DNA of 64,000 nt from Phascolomyces articulosus (Eukaryota; Mucoromycota; Mucoromycetes; Mucorales; Lichtheimiaceae): contig JAIXMP010000051.1 in the NCBI GenBank assembly GCA_025677815.1, forward strand, positions 1 through 64,000, in the 5' to 3' direction. Position numbers and translations under genes: made by a program. The stretch's first letter is position 1, and each line of letters opens with the position of its first letter. The notes below the pieces were generated by a model, which saw only the letters and a list, made by a program, of their open reading frames with translations, did no database searches and was not told the DNA's origin. Positions 11,912 to 22,884 of this stretch are shown piece by piece.

Positions 11912-12681
11912 TCTATTTTCTTATTATTACTAGTAATTATTTCTTGTTACCCTCACCGACTCCTCCCCTCCCCCCATCACAACGATTTTTTTCCTAAACT
12001 GTAATTTTAACACCTCATTCTCTGTTTTCTCTTTCTCTCTCTCACACACTTTCTCACCCTACACACATATATACAACACAACGCGTACAAAAATGAAATT
12101 CGTTCCTCTCATTTTTCAAGAAGAATAAATAAAACTTATTTGCCATTATTTCTTCTTCAATGTCTTTTATTCTGTTTAACAATTCTAATACGTAATTTTC
12201 TGTTTTTTTTAATTGTTATTTTTTTTTTGTCGATCTATGTTTCTGATCCATTTCAATGCAAAACCTAATTGAAAGACGACTTTAGATTTATTTACTTTTT
12301 TTTTTGTATTGAATAATATAATATTATTCAAAAAGAGGATCAACAAATATCATGGAAAAACAAGAATTATGGTAACTTTCTCAACATGCATGGAAATCTG
12401 ACAATGCTCCGCTAAACCTAATTAAGAGAATGCTTTTTAGTGGTCCGCTTTCATTTTAAAGTGGTACGAAAAAAAAAGTGATCTGTTTTTCATTTATTAT
12501 TTACACAACTTTTTTATTAGTTAAAAATTATCACATCAATGTTAAAAACTGTTATAATCATAGCATAAAAGTGCAAGCCATATATATTGTCACTCGATGC
12601 AGCAGGTTTTTCGTACCAGATTTGTTCTTGCAAATTATATATTGAAAAGCCTTTTTCATATTTACTGCAAGCTTTCTTCAA
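11912..12681. other. 3' flank of the LysM gene, no gene seen
   Basis: Pyrimidine-rich 3' UTR with AATAAATAAAA (12124 on), then AT-rich sequence without coding signal. Confidence 0.5.
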
Positions 12682-13110
12682 TCATTGACAAAGGGGGATG
12701 TAGTCTTTTACTTGAGTTGGACCAAATACCTCAATAATGCATAAATCCATGTCTGTTGCAGATAAGGTCGCTTTCCCATCCACATTGGTACTTTCTCCGT
12801 CATCCAATACGTCGTTGTCGGTTTTTGCGCCAATTCCATAATTAGAAAAATCGAGAAATCAAAACAGAGTAAAATAATCATACCATATCCAGTCTAATTC
12901 AAGCGTATTACGAAGAAGTCGATCCAATAAGGGTGCCAAAAAAAAGGGACATAATTTCCTTCTGTTTATACTTCTTTCAAGAGGTTTCTTCCCTTTCTGA
13001 ATTGCCGTCGACTATGTATATATTCAAGTTAGACACCGGCACGCTCCTCCAAAAACAGTTTCATTTGACTAATTAGGTCTGTACTTTTACGTAAGGGGAT
13101 GTTCATGAAA
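12682..13110 (-). pseudogene. Remnants of a hypothetical gene (two short coding islands)
   Basis: On the minus strand, positions about 12850-12682 read DVLDDGESTNVDGKATLS..., then IIEVFGPTQVKDYIPLCQ and a stop. A second island at 13110-13029 reads MNIPLRKSTDLISQMK... and stops after ERAGV. Composition and codon use are protein-like, but the islands are in different frames with no full-length frame between them. The first resembles the middle of the same large Mucorales hypothetical family that I suspect at 3812-4276 (the pattern K-T-S/T-IIEV-GP-KDY), which is recall rather than a search. Treat as a decayed copy. Confidence 0.4.
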
Positions 13111-13681
13111 AAATTCATAAGTTTTACAAGTACAGTATTTAAGGCTCATCTTCATTCTCTATGGCCAAATTTAATTTTCAATGCTGTATCATGATAATAA
13201 AAAAATACACCTTTATTCAAAAAAAAGGTCACCATGTGAATTAGTTTCATGTTATTTATTTATTAAGAAAAGTTTTAATGGTCTATAGTATTTAAATCCA
13301 AAAAACTGAAAAGAAGATATATATTACAAAGCAAAAAAAGGGGAAGGAAAAGGTCAAAAACAAAAGGGTGGTCTGGTATATAAAAAAAAGAAGCTGTAGT
13401 AGTCGTAGATTATGTTTTTTCCCAGGATGTATAAAAGAAATTATTTTCAAAGTAGCAATCGGTATCATGTAACTATGTATAATTGATATGCTGTGTATGT
13501 ATGTTAAATTGGATGGTGAATATCATTGGGGAGGGGGAACAGGAGGAAAAAGAAAAAGAGGAGGAGAAAATGAATATATAATAATAATATGTGATGATAA
13601 TATGTGTATGGTAGTATAATTAATATAGGTATAATAATATACCTTCTATCCAACAAAAAAAAAAGAAGGGATAATGAAATT
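13111..13681. other. Intergenic, AT- and purine-rich
   Basis: Downstream flank of the NAPE-PLD-type gene. Nothing else is supported. Confidence 0.5.
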
Positions 13682-15798
13682 CTAATCTACACAAACAGTT
13701 TCACCAATACAAGTGGTAATGAATTTTGTATCAGGAAATGAGGAAGAGGAGGATGAAGAAGAGGAAGAAGAGGAAGTATTTGTAATCTCACCACCTGTTC
13801 TTTGAATATCAATCATTCTCCATGCTTCTTTGAGTTGTTGTGCAGGTTCAAGATAATGTTCATCCGACATCATGAATGTTCCCCAATGGATACCAATGGA
13901 TAATCTTGGACAACCAATATCATGATGCACTTTAACAGCTTCTGTAGGTCCCATATGTAAATGTTGCATAAGAATTTCTGGTTTGAAACTTCCAATAGGA
14001 ATTGCTGCCAGTGTAAATGGTGCATATCGTTCACCAATGGCTTTAAATAATTCTGGTGAATAACCTGTGTCACCACTAGGTGAGAAAAAAATTGAGTGAG
14101 AAAAAAAATAAAAGTGACAGACATCAAGTGCTGACTAGACACATAATCCACATTCCCAATCCAACCATTTCTTCCTTCAGCTTACCAGAAAAATACACTA
14201 TTTGATTTCGTTTTGATCACATAACTACACCATAATGTAGAATTTTTATCGAATAATGTTCGAGAACCACTCCAGTGCTAAAATAAAATGAATTTGAGAT
14301 TATATAAGTAAATTAAAACGTGTTTGAGATCTAAGGAGGTGTTCAGTTGTTTATTTTGAAACCTTACCATAGCTGGGACACAAGCAATCTTTGTATCAAG
14401 GTTTTCGGCATGATGAATTTCTTGCCACCAATCTAACTCAATCACCTACGGAAAAAAAAAACGACGCGTTAAGTCAGTATGATGGATGATCACATCTGAT
14501 AAACCTTTTTTAACCCGACCTATCCACTTACATTTTCTACACCTCGTTGAACAAACCAATCCCGAAGACCTAATGGAATATACCATGTCACTGAATTCCC
14601 AAGTTTATATACAACACTTTCATCTATACAAAGAAAATTATTATTATAAGTATTTCGTGTTTCAGAAAACGTGATAATCACACTTTTATCCATAGAGTCT
14701 CTATTGCTTACCTAAATGATCAAAATGATCATGCGAAACTAACACCATATCTATATGAGAAGCAATTTCATCCAATGTACAAGGAATTGGCCTTAAACGT
14801 TTCGGACCAAGATAGTTATTGATTGAACATTTCGTGAACACAGGATCCGTTAATATAGTTATATTATCCACTCGTATCAAACATGTCGATTGTCTATGAT
14901 TGATAAAAAGAAAGGGTCACACTTGTTTATTTTTCTTGTAATACATATTATCCATCCTATCACATACACACGCATACATATCTCTCCGCTCTTCCTCTTT
15001 ATCTCAATGGATAGCCCAATTTTTTTTGTGTTCCATATATTAACATACCCAAGCCAAGTAAATGCAACGGAAGGCAACGGCGGTCGTACAACCCTACTTC
15101 CATCCAATTGAACCCATGATTCGGTTAATCCATTACTATCTGGTCTACTGAACATCAAATCCAATGAGGGTTTAACAACAGGCATTGCCTTGTCAAGTTC
15201 CTGTAGATTTGTATAATCCATACACACCCATCCATGTAAGATATTGATGAAAAAGGAATGATATTTTTTTCCTCGTCTCCTATTTCCTTGTGTCGTCATA
15301 GTTCCTTACCTCTTCTGACTTTGGTATACCATTGCCCTTATAACGGCATAACCAAAATAGTGCTGTTTGCCACCAATGGACTTCTTTCCATTGACCAAAT
15401 GGATTGACAAATCGTCGTTCCACCTAAAAATAAAAATAAAAAGTTGTCAGTGTAATTGTTACTACTACTTGTCAAGCGAGATTCTTTCATAGTGATATAT
15501 TTATATTATATTTTATTCCAAAAAAGTTGACAAGATCCCCTCCCCCTTAAGCACAAAAAGAAAGAATACTATTTACTTTAAGACTTGCAAAACGTTGTTC
15601 TGGTTGCTTTAATTGACGTCGTTTATTAATATCTCGAATGCGTACAGCTTCAATAAGTTCAGCTGTATGTGTACTTTGCAAATAATAATACGCGAACGAT
15701 GAAGCCGCTACAGCGACGATTAAGCTTGGCAGTGTATAAGGATGGTCGAATGGAATGGGAAAGTTTGCAAAAGATAAACGTTTGGTAGCAGAAGCCAT
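13682..15798 (-). CDS. NAPEPLD: NAPE-PLD-type zinc phospholipase D (metallo-beta-lactamase fold)
   Basis: Eight exons: 15798-15577, 15423-15310, 15200-15049, 14893-14712, 14623-14532, 14445-14368, 14277-14186 and 14075-13682. Phases all agree; the product is 441 aa. A membrane segment lies near residues 26-41 (LIVAVAASSFAYYYLQ). The catalytic domain starts at VAFTWLGQSTCLIRV. The zinc motif is SHDHFDHLD (H217, H219, D221, H222), followed by the family signatures PAMHWSGRT-like, CGDTGYSPELF, PIGSFKPEILMQHLHM and IHWGTF. This is the layout of N-acyl-phosphatidylethanolamine phospholipase D, which releases N-acylethanolamines and phosphatidic acid. A 12-Ser run precedes the last 20 residues. Human NAPE-PLD is 393 aa; the fungal protein has the extra N-terminal anchor. 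Substrate is inferred from the family. Confidence 0.88.
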
Positions 15799-15988
15799 TA
15801 TTATAGGTTGTTGTGTTTTTATGTATATATTAGCAAAAGGATAAAGGGGAGGGGGAATATTATATATATAAAATATGGAAAGGAAGAAGGGAAAAAGTGA
15901 AAGAAACGGGAATAGTAATCTAAAGATTGCAGTAACGCAAAGTCTTGAATATATGGATTTTCAGGTCACATGGAAAAAAACGATGGGG

Positions 15989-17191
15989 CTAAGGAAAAGT
16001 ATCCATGTCAGTGTCAACATTAAACAATTTCTCCATCTCTCGATAATCCATATTGCATTTATCAACACAGTATCTTAATAAATTCCATATATTTTCTAAT
16101 TCAATTCTTTCATTGATTAATATATAACATATATATTGATAAATACACTCCTTGTTGCTTAATAGATAGACAAGTTACCTGTCCATCGATTAGCTGCTTC
16201 TTTGGCTATGACAGCTGCTTTTTCTGTCGTGAAACGTTATTAAAAAAAAAGTTTCAGGGGCACATCACCCTATATAAGATTACGCCACACAACAAGCATC
16301 AAACAGCCAACCAACTTCTTTACCTTTTGCACGATAAGTTTCGGGATCATTATCTTGATATTGTTTTAATTCATGTTCAAGTCGTTTTTGATCTTTTAAA
16401 CCATCATAATATTTTTGCAGAATTTCATCGCGTTCGGCCTTTATTTTTTATTTTTTTACCCCAAAGGTTAATCCAAAACCCCATTGCTTGCTGACTTTTG
16501 AAATAATTAAATAATTAAATAAATACCGATGGTTCACGTCCAAGTCGGGCTTGTTCAATTGCCTTTTGAAACTGTTCCTTTTTATCACGTTGACTTTGTA
16601 CTCGTTCTTGTAAACCCTCCAATTTTTGACGTTTCTATATAAAATCAATATAAATAGATATAAGTTTTTTTATTATTATTCTTGATCCATCTCTATCATA
16701 ATATATATTCAGTTTAAGAGAAAAAAAGGGATACTTTACTATATTTGCAGTAGTGGATGGAAATGACCAAAAGTAGTTGGATGTACCAATTTTATCTGTA
16801 ACAACTAATCCATCATCCACCAAACTTTGAATCACTTCTTTTACAGATTGTGCCACTATTATATATATTGAAAAAGGTTATTCTTTCTTTTTTTTTCTAT
16901 ATCGATGCAATCATGAATTCTTACCAATTCCTTTCTTGGGTCCTGCTTTTTCCAGTTCTTTTAATTGAAAAAAATCACCCTATACGATGGCTGTATATAA
17001 ATAACAAGATATATCCAATATATTGATATGATTACATACCGTTTCATGAAGATATTCCAGAAGTCGCTTGCGTTTTTCTTCAAGTGATAGGCCTTTCTTT
17101 GATTTGCTCTTTTATAAATATAGTTGCTGTTAGCATTACACTTTTGCAATGCGTCATGATGGAATGAGAGATCTTTTTCTTTTTTTACCAT
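15989..17191 (-). CDS. MND1: Mnd1 meiotic recombination protein
   Basis: Eight exons: 17191-17189, 17108-17040, 16979-16925, 16855-16740, 16634-16527, 16438-16324, 16223-16179 and 16095-15989. All splice sites and phases fit, and the product is 205 aa, the size of human MND1. It starts [20 protein letters not shown], then [14 protein letters not shown] (winged-helix part), [17 protein letters not shown] and IGTSNYFW. A long coiled coil follows ([18 protein letters not shown] onward), then AANRWTENIW and a C-terminal helix. Mnd1 pairs with Hop2 in the nucleus to stimulate Dmc1/Rad51 strand exchange. The first coding exon is just the ATG. The stop lies 190 bp from the start of the NAPE-PLD-type gene on the same strand; there is no sign of shared function. 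Confidence 0.9.
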
Positions 17192-19200
17192 GACAGATTC
17201 GAAAAGTATGGGAAGGAGGAGGGGAGGGTGAAAAATAAAATTCATGCAATAGTAGCAAACGGCGGGTATATAAAATTTTGACAGGTTGTTCATATAAAAA
17301 GTGAAATTAGTTAGCGAAATCTTAAAAGTAACCTCAACAGGGCTGGGTGTATAGTATGAAATCCATCTTCTTATGTCTCGTTTTCTTTTTCTATTCAAAC
17401 TTGCTACTAAAGGTAAAACAGATGATATTACCTCTGATTTGCTATTAATGGTGCACAACCCATTAGTTCATTGGATTTTCACCCGTCACAGGCTCCTCTA
17501 TACCATCCGTCTAGAAATTTAGATATAATAAGGTATATATGATACTATATATATGAAAATTCTTCGACAAAAGAAAGAATGTTTTGTTATGAACGCTATA
17601 TTAATCAAATACGTATTATCTAATAAGATGCACGCAAGATACATTACAAAGTGAATATCCAAATGATTTACGTGATGAATACGTACGGATTGAACTACTG
17701 TGGGTTTGCAATATATATAAGCAGGTTGGTTGATCAAGCAATTGCACTAGAATAGTACCCTTTACGTATATATACTCAGAATACTTAACGATTCCATTCA
17801 TGGGAACGATAACAATGTCTTTCTTTAGTAGTGATTATAAAGTTGACCTGCTCGATGCATATATAATCACTGTAGAATTCAAATGAAAAATAATCGGAAA
17901 TCTCCAGATATGTAATGTACTAAATAAAGCCAATGCTGTTATTTACCAAACCAGTAACTGGTGTTCTACCGCTGCATCATCTTTGAAAACCTAACTAAAT
18001 AAATTGACAAGTGTTAAATGGTTCATAAGTTCATTCTATGGAACAACACAGTTATCTTATCATGGAAAATTATTGATAGTATATCATATCAATACCAATG
18101 GCCAGGATAAATGGTGAGTAGTTCCACTTACCAATTGTTTTGCGTCTTTTACGTATCTTATTATGTAGCTTTTCCATTTTACGTAAACAAAAAAAATATA
18201 TATGTGCACCTATCAATCCTTCTTAATTTCATTGTAATACATTGTAACGTGTACCTTCACTAGAAAAGAACAAGGTGCATTAACCTTGCTCTATAAAAAT
18301 GGTTATTAATAGTAGCCAATTAGACATTGATCAGTTACTTCCAGAATTATCAATATTTGGAAAGGAAAAGAAAAAGAATGCATAATATACAATTGTTGTA
18401 TTTCACAATGAGTAATAATAACATTATATCCATGGTGCGCTGCTATGTCGCTGTTACCTCATTTGCTGATGTGATATGAAAAATGTGCGAAGTTCTCCTT
18501 GGAAGGAAACTCGTCGCAAAACGATGTGATATATAAACAATCATCCCGAGAGTAAATAGTAGATCTTTTATAATTCGTTACTGTATGTAAATTAATAAAT
18601 TATACGTGTTATATACAGAACACTATTCCTTTTACGTGCCACCTTTATCGTTAGAATTATCAATTAGCTCAGTATCAAAATAGTTGGCGAACCTTTATAT
18701 ATATACAGCAGAGACACGGAGCTAAAATATTAACATGAATTACCTGGTTTTATAATAATAAATAATGTATAAGAATAAATCAATCTATTACAAAGTTTTA
18801 ATACTAAAACAAAATGGTTTGTTAAAAATGTAAAATGCTATGGTAGAAAATGAGGCAATAAAAGAATTAATTTGAGGCTGGTAAATGCTTTTGAATAAAA
18901 ATATGGATAATAAAAATGATAATGATAATAATTATAAATATTAAAATCGATATACTTTTATATATTTCAATGATGGATTTGTGACTAATCATTTATTATT
19001 TGTTGTGTGCGTGTTAGTGATAAAGATTGTTGTTGGGTGAAACACTCATTGTTTTCTTTATTTCATCCATCAGGCAGGATAAACTTGATAGGTCTTTTCT
19101 TATTGTTTTATTACCTTGTCATCTTGCATATCTTGGATATACTTCGCTTATTTGGTTTATCTATTTACACGGATACAGTACTAATACTTTGGTATATTTT
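17192..19200. other. Gene-poor AT-rich spacer
   Basis: I see short frames only. Around 17460-17515 the minus strand reads a short protein-like piece ending ENPMN before a stop, too short to assign. No RNA gene is seen. Confidence 0.45.
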
Positions 19201-19905
19201 AGGTGAGAGCTATGAAAAGATATGGTAAAATTCACAAAGGTCGGTATGAGCCATAGCTCACACAGCATATAAATGATTTGCGTATACAAGTTGGATTATC
19301 ACTCGACTATAATGAGCCAGAAGTATATAAACATGGCACTCACCTTGGCCCCTCTGGTGAAAGATTTGAAATTTCTACTTTACATTTACCATTTATGAAT
19401 TCATATAACATCCATGCAGCGGATGCTTCCACATCGATTACATGAGATAGTACGTTTTCGTATGATTTAGCTACACTGGTTACCTTATATAGCCCAACAG
19501 CCCACACAGCTGGACCAAATATCACTTCATGGCTCGTCGTCAAGGGTTTGATCATGCTATCATCCATGTATAGACAAAGGTTGACCGTAATAGATATGAT
19601 TCATTAGTTAGGTAACATTTTTCTTAGCAAATATAAAAAATCAGATACTCGAGTTCGATAAATTTGCAAAAATCATGTTCTTCTTTTGCTAAGACAGACT
19701 TTAATTTTTTTATAAAGCACATGGACAATTACGAAGTTACCACAGCAAGTGGTACGAGTATCAAAATATACGTTGTATGTATAACAAAAAAGCAGCTATA
19801 AGGAATCTATAGAAAAGTTGCAACAAGAGTTACGCTCTTCATCAAGGAAGTATATATTCCGCAAGTCTAAACGCCTGGTGCTCTTAAAATACCTCGGCTA
19901 GAAAC
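19201..19905 (+). pseudogene. Decayed copy of the 41.2-41.9 kb transposon-gene region
   Basis: Starting at the acceptor-like AG (19202), the plus strand reads RHGKIHKGRYEP, then after a TAG stop HINDLRIQ, NEPEVYKHGTHL, FEISTLHLPF, YNIHAADAS, AHTAGPNI, and finally LQQELRSSSRK and LKIPRL-like pieces. Each matches in order the segment at 41213-41900 (GHYEPWLTQHINDLRLQLG and onward). Stops and frameshifts are frequent, and about 200 bp around the RQHFPQQ part is altered. It is an older, more degraded relative of the island element. It is useful because its frame at KIHKG shows that the 41-kb copy has a one-base insertion there. Confidence 0.75.
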
Positions 19906-20453
19906 AATTAGTGGTCAACTAAATGATACTCAATGATCAACATCATCATTCAGAAAGGACAAACAAGTAGATCGATATAATTCTACCATAACAGCAATTC
20001 ATGTGGAAGTGGTTATAGTGATAGTTACATCAAACATAGTTCAGCAACAGCCGAGATGTTGGATGATGTACAATCATTTTTGTTTTTTGGATTGGGAGAT
20101 GACAAAGGATGATTCATCCTAACGCCTTATAAAAAATAATACAGAAAAAAAGACACACAGGTTCGAGGAGAAAAGTTGGTATATATCGGTTCCAGTAAAG
20201 TGGTTATTATATTAGATCGAATTGTACTTTTTCTATAGACCTTTTCTTGTTTCATATAAATTTATCCGTTCCGTTTCTGTAGTCTATTGCTGGGTTTGCG
20301 CTTATCATTCAACGTGGGAAATATAAACGGGAACTGTCACACAAAAAAATCCATTACATCTGCTCTTCCCCTGCCAACCCCACTTTTTTAATCTTTTTCT
20401 TTCCTCTTTCTTCTTCTTTATATTGTTATTCTCATCCATCTTATCTATATATC
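19906..20453. other. Upstream flank of the HIBCH gene
   Basis: No gene. The last 70 bp before the ATG at 20454 are pyrimidine-rich (TTTCTTTCCTCTTTC), as often seen near fungal transcription starts. Confidence 0.45.
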
Positions 20454-22667
20454 ATGTCTTTGACGAGTAAGCTTGTTCGACCTACAACTCGTTTCCATGG
20501 TATCAAGCCATCTCGTATAATGGTGACCAGCCCATCAATGTTTCAAAAATTTCGATTTGCGGTAAATAATAATAACACCATGTCATCATAAATAGATTCA
20601 ACTCGTTCTGACTTGCCTGCTAATTTTATCAATAGCAAACGATGGTGAATGTCCAACAATCCCCTTTATCCCAAGCTGATAAGGAAGTATGTATACTCTT
20701 TCTTGGATTGCTTTACTTGAATAATCAATGTTCAATTGTTCTTTCAAGAAAGAAAGAAAAAAGGGGTAATTATTTACCCATTTAATGCTGATTCATCTTT
20801 ATAGTTAGTTGCAGTAACACAACAGCATCCAAGTGGTATATGTGAGATCCAAATGAACCGTCCCAAGAAATTGAATGCTTTTAATGATGAAATGTGTGGA
20901 ATCATGAGCAGAAGTATTTTGGTATGGTTTTGTTGAGTAAGATATAAAAGAGAAATGATATGCCTTCTTGGTCAGTTTGTCTGAATGTAATTTTCTTTTT
21001 TCTTAGGAATGGGAAAAGTCCGAAACAGCTAAGGCTATCTTGGTGAAAGGCAACGGTGGAAAAGCATTTTGTGCTGGTGGTGACATCAAATGTAACATAA
21101 TTTGCGAAAATAAATAACGAGTTAAAAGTTAACATTCTTTATCCTTTTTTTTTTTATAATTATGCAAAATCAATAGTTTTGTTAGACTTGGAAGACACCA
21201 ATCAACATCAAGTAGCCGCAGATATTTTTTCTCGGCATTGTCGATTACAGCATTTGATAGGCAGTATAAAAACACCATATATTGCACTGATGGATGGTAT
21301 CACAAGTACGTATATGTGTTGATTATCATGCTACTTTAGTAACAAGATCCACTCTAATCAGTGTATATATTAACCGATACATGGATTCAACCATATACTT
21401 ATTATAGTGGGCGCCGGTGTTGGATTAGTCATGAATGCTCCATTTAGAGTCGCCACGGAAAATACATTATACTCAATGCCAGAAAATATGATTGGTCATT
21501 TCAATGATGCTTCTGCTACTTTCTGGATGCCTAGATTAGATGGACATATGGGCGAATATTTGGGTGTTACCTCAAGTCGTTTAGGTGGGGCAGATTCATT
21601 GTAAGTAATCCCAACGGAAATTGAGTATACATTATATAGAGAATTTTCCCCAAATCTTGAACGTGAGTATAAAAAATGAATGAGAATAATTAATGTGCTT
21701 ATATATTATTTCTAGCTTTGCCGGTATTGCCACTCATTTTGTTCAATCCAAGAATTTGAATGAATTAGAGAAAGCTCTTCAGGATCTTGCAATTAAAAGT
21801 AATAGTAGATTGGATCGCGATTCGATCAATGCAGTTATTGAAGACTTTTCGGAAAATATGGATCAGGATAAATTTTCTCTTGGTGGAGGCATTTACCAAG
21901 CCATTAATCGGTACGACTTATAAACTCATCAGTAAATATTACATGGCTATATGTTGTTTTAAATAATAGCAATTGATATAAACTAACGTACATTTTCAAA
22001 CAATTTGATTAGATGTTTCCAATACGGTACCATGGAAGAAATTATTAATGCATTAGAAGAAGAAAAAGAAGCTGTTCAATGGGCGAAACAGACAATTGAA
22101 CAACTTAGCGCATTATCACCCACTGCTATGAAGACATCGTTAGAACTTTTCCGTCGTGGAGTTGATCTCTCACTTTTGGAATCTTTACGTTTGGAATCTA
22201 AAGTTGCTAGTCGATCTATGGTAAGTTTATTGTTACTATTATTGCCATTGCTATAAACAATAGAAACAGTTGTAGTATATAATGTAGTTATCATGATGTT
22301 CATTCTGGCCTATTTGAATTTCCCCCGTCCATTATTTTAGGCTGGAAGAGAATTTTCAGAAGGAGTGCGATCTGTTGTCGTTACTAGAACAAAGGCAGAC
22401 TGGGATCCACCAACATTGAAACAAGTGGATCTCGAAGATCTTAAAAGTCGTTTCTTTGACGCACCTGATAACAATCCAATGGAACCATTGTTGGACGGTG
22501 GCCATTTAAAGGAATACCCGCAGACACGTTATATGTTACCCCGATGTTCAGAAATTTTGGAAGTGGCGAACAAGATAAATAATCAAGAAGATACCATCAA
22601 ATATTTAGTAGAGAAATACAATGACAAGAAGGGTATCAAAGCCAAGATTACCAGTGTTTTACAATAG
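20454..22667 (+). CDS. EHD3: 3-hydroxyisobutyryl-CoA hydrolase, mitochondrial (crotonase family)
   Basis: Nine exons: 20454-20561, 20636-20686, 20805-20921, 21007-21091, 21177-21305, 21408-21600, 21716-21910, 22013-22220 and 22341-22667. All phases agree; the product is 470 aa. An Arg/Ser/Thr-rich N-terminus (MSLTSKLVRPTTRFHG) looks like a mitochondrial presequence. Family signatures: MNRPKKLNAFN, GKAFCAGGDIK, GAGVGLVMNAPFRVATE, MPENMIGHFND (catalytic-type Glu189 and Asp197 kept), YLGVTSSRL, GIATHFV, then SPTAMKTSLELFRRG and AGREFSEGVR. The enzyme removes CoA from 3-hydroxyisobutyryl-CoA in valine degradation. GLFPDVG of typical members is replaced by GHFNDAS here, so the oxyanion-side loop is somewhat divergent. 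A relative's exon fossil lies at 25569. Confidence 0.9.
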
Positions 22668-22884
22668 ACAGAAAAAAAAACATAAACCTTTTATTATGTA
22701 GATAAACAACTTTAAATATATAGAATAGAAAATAACAACCCTGGATGGTATGATGGATGGATGGTATATGTTACACAACTGTGGGCGCATATCTACTATT
22801 TCCATGTTTGGCTAGGTTAATGCATAATTTGTAACCTGGAAAAAAATAAAATTCAACGCTTATGTTTTCTTTTTCGAAAAACAA

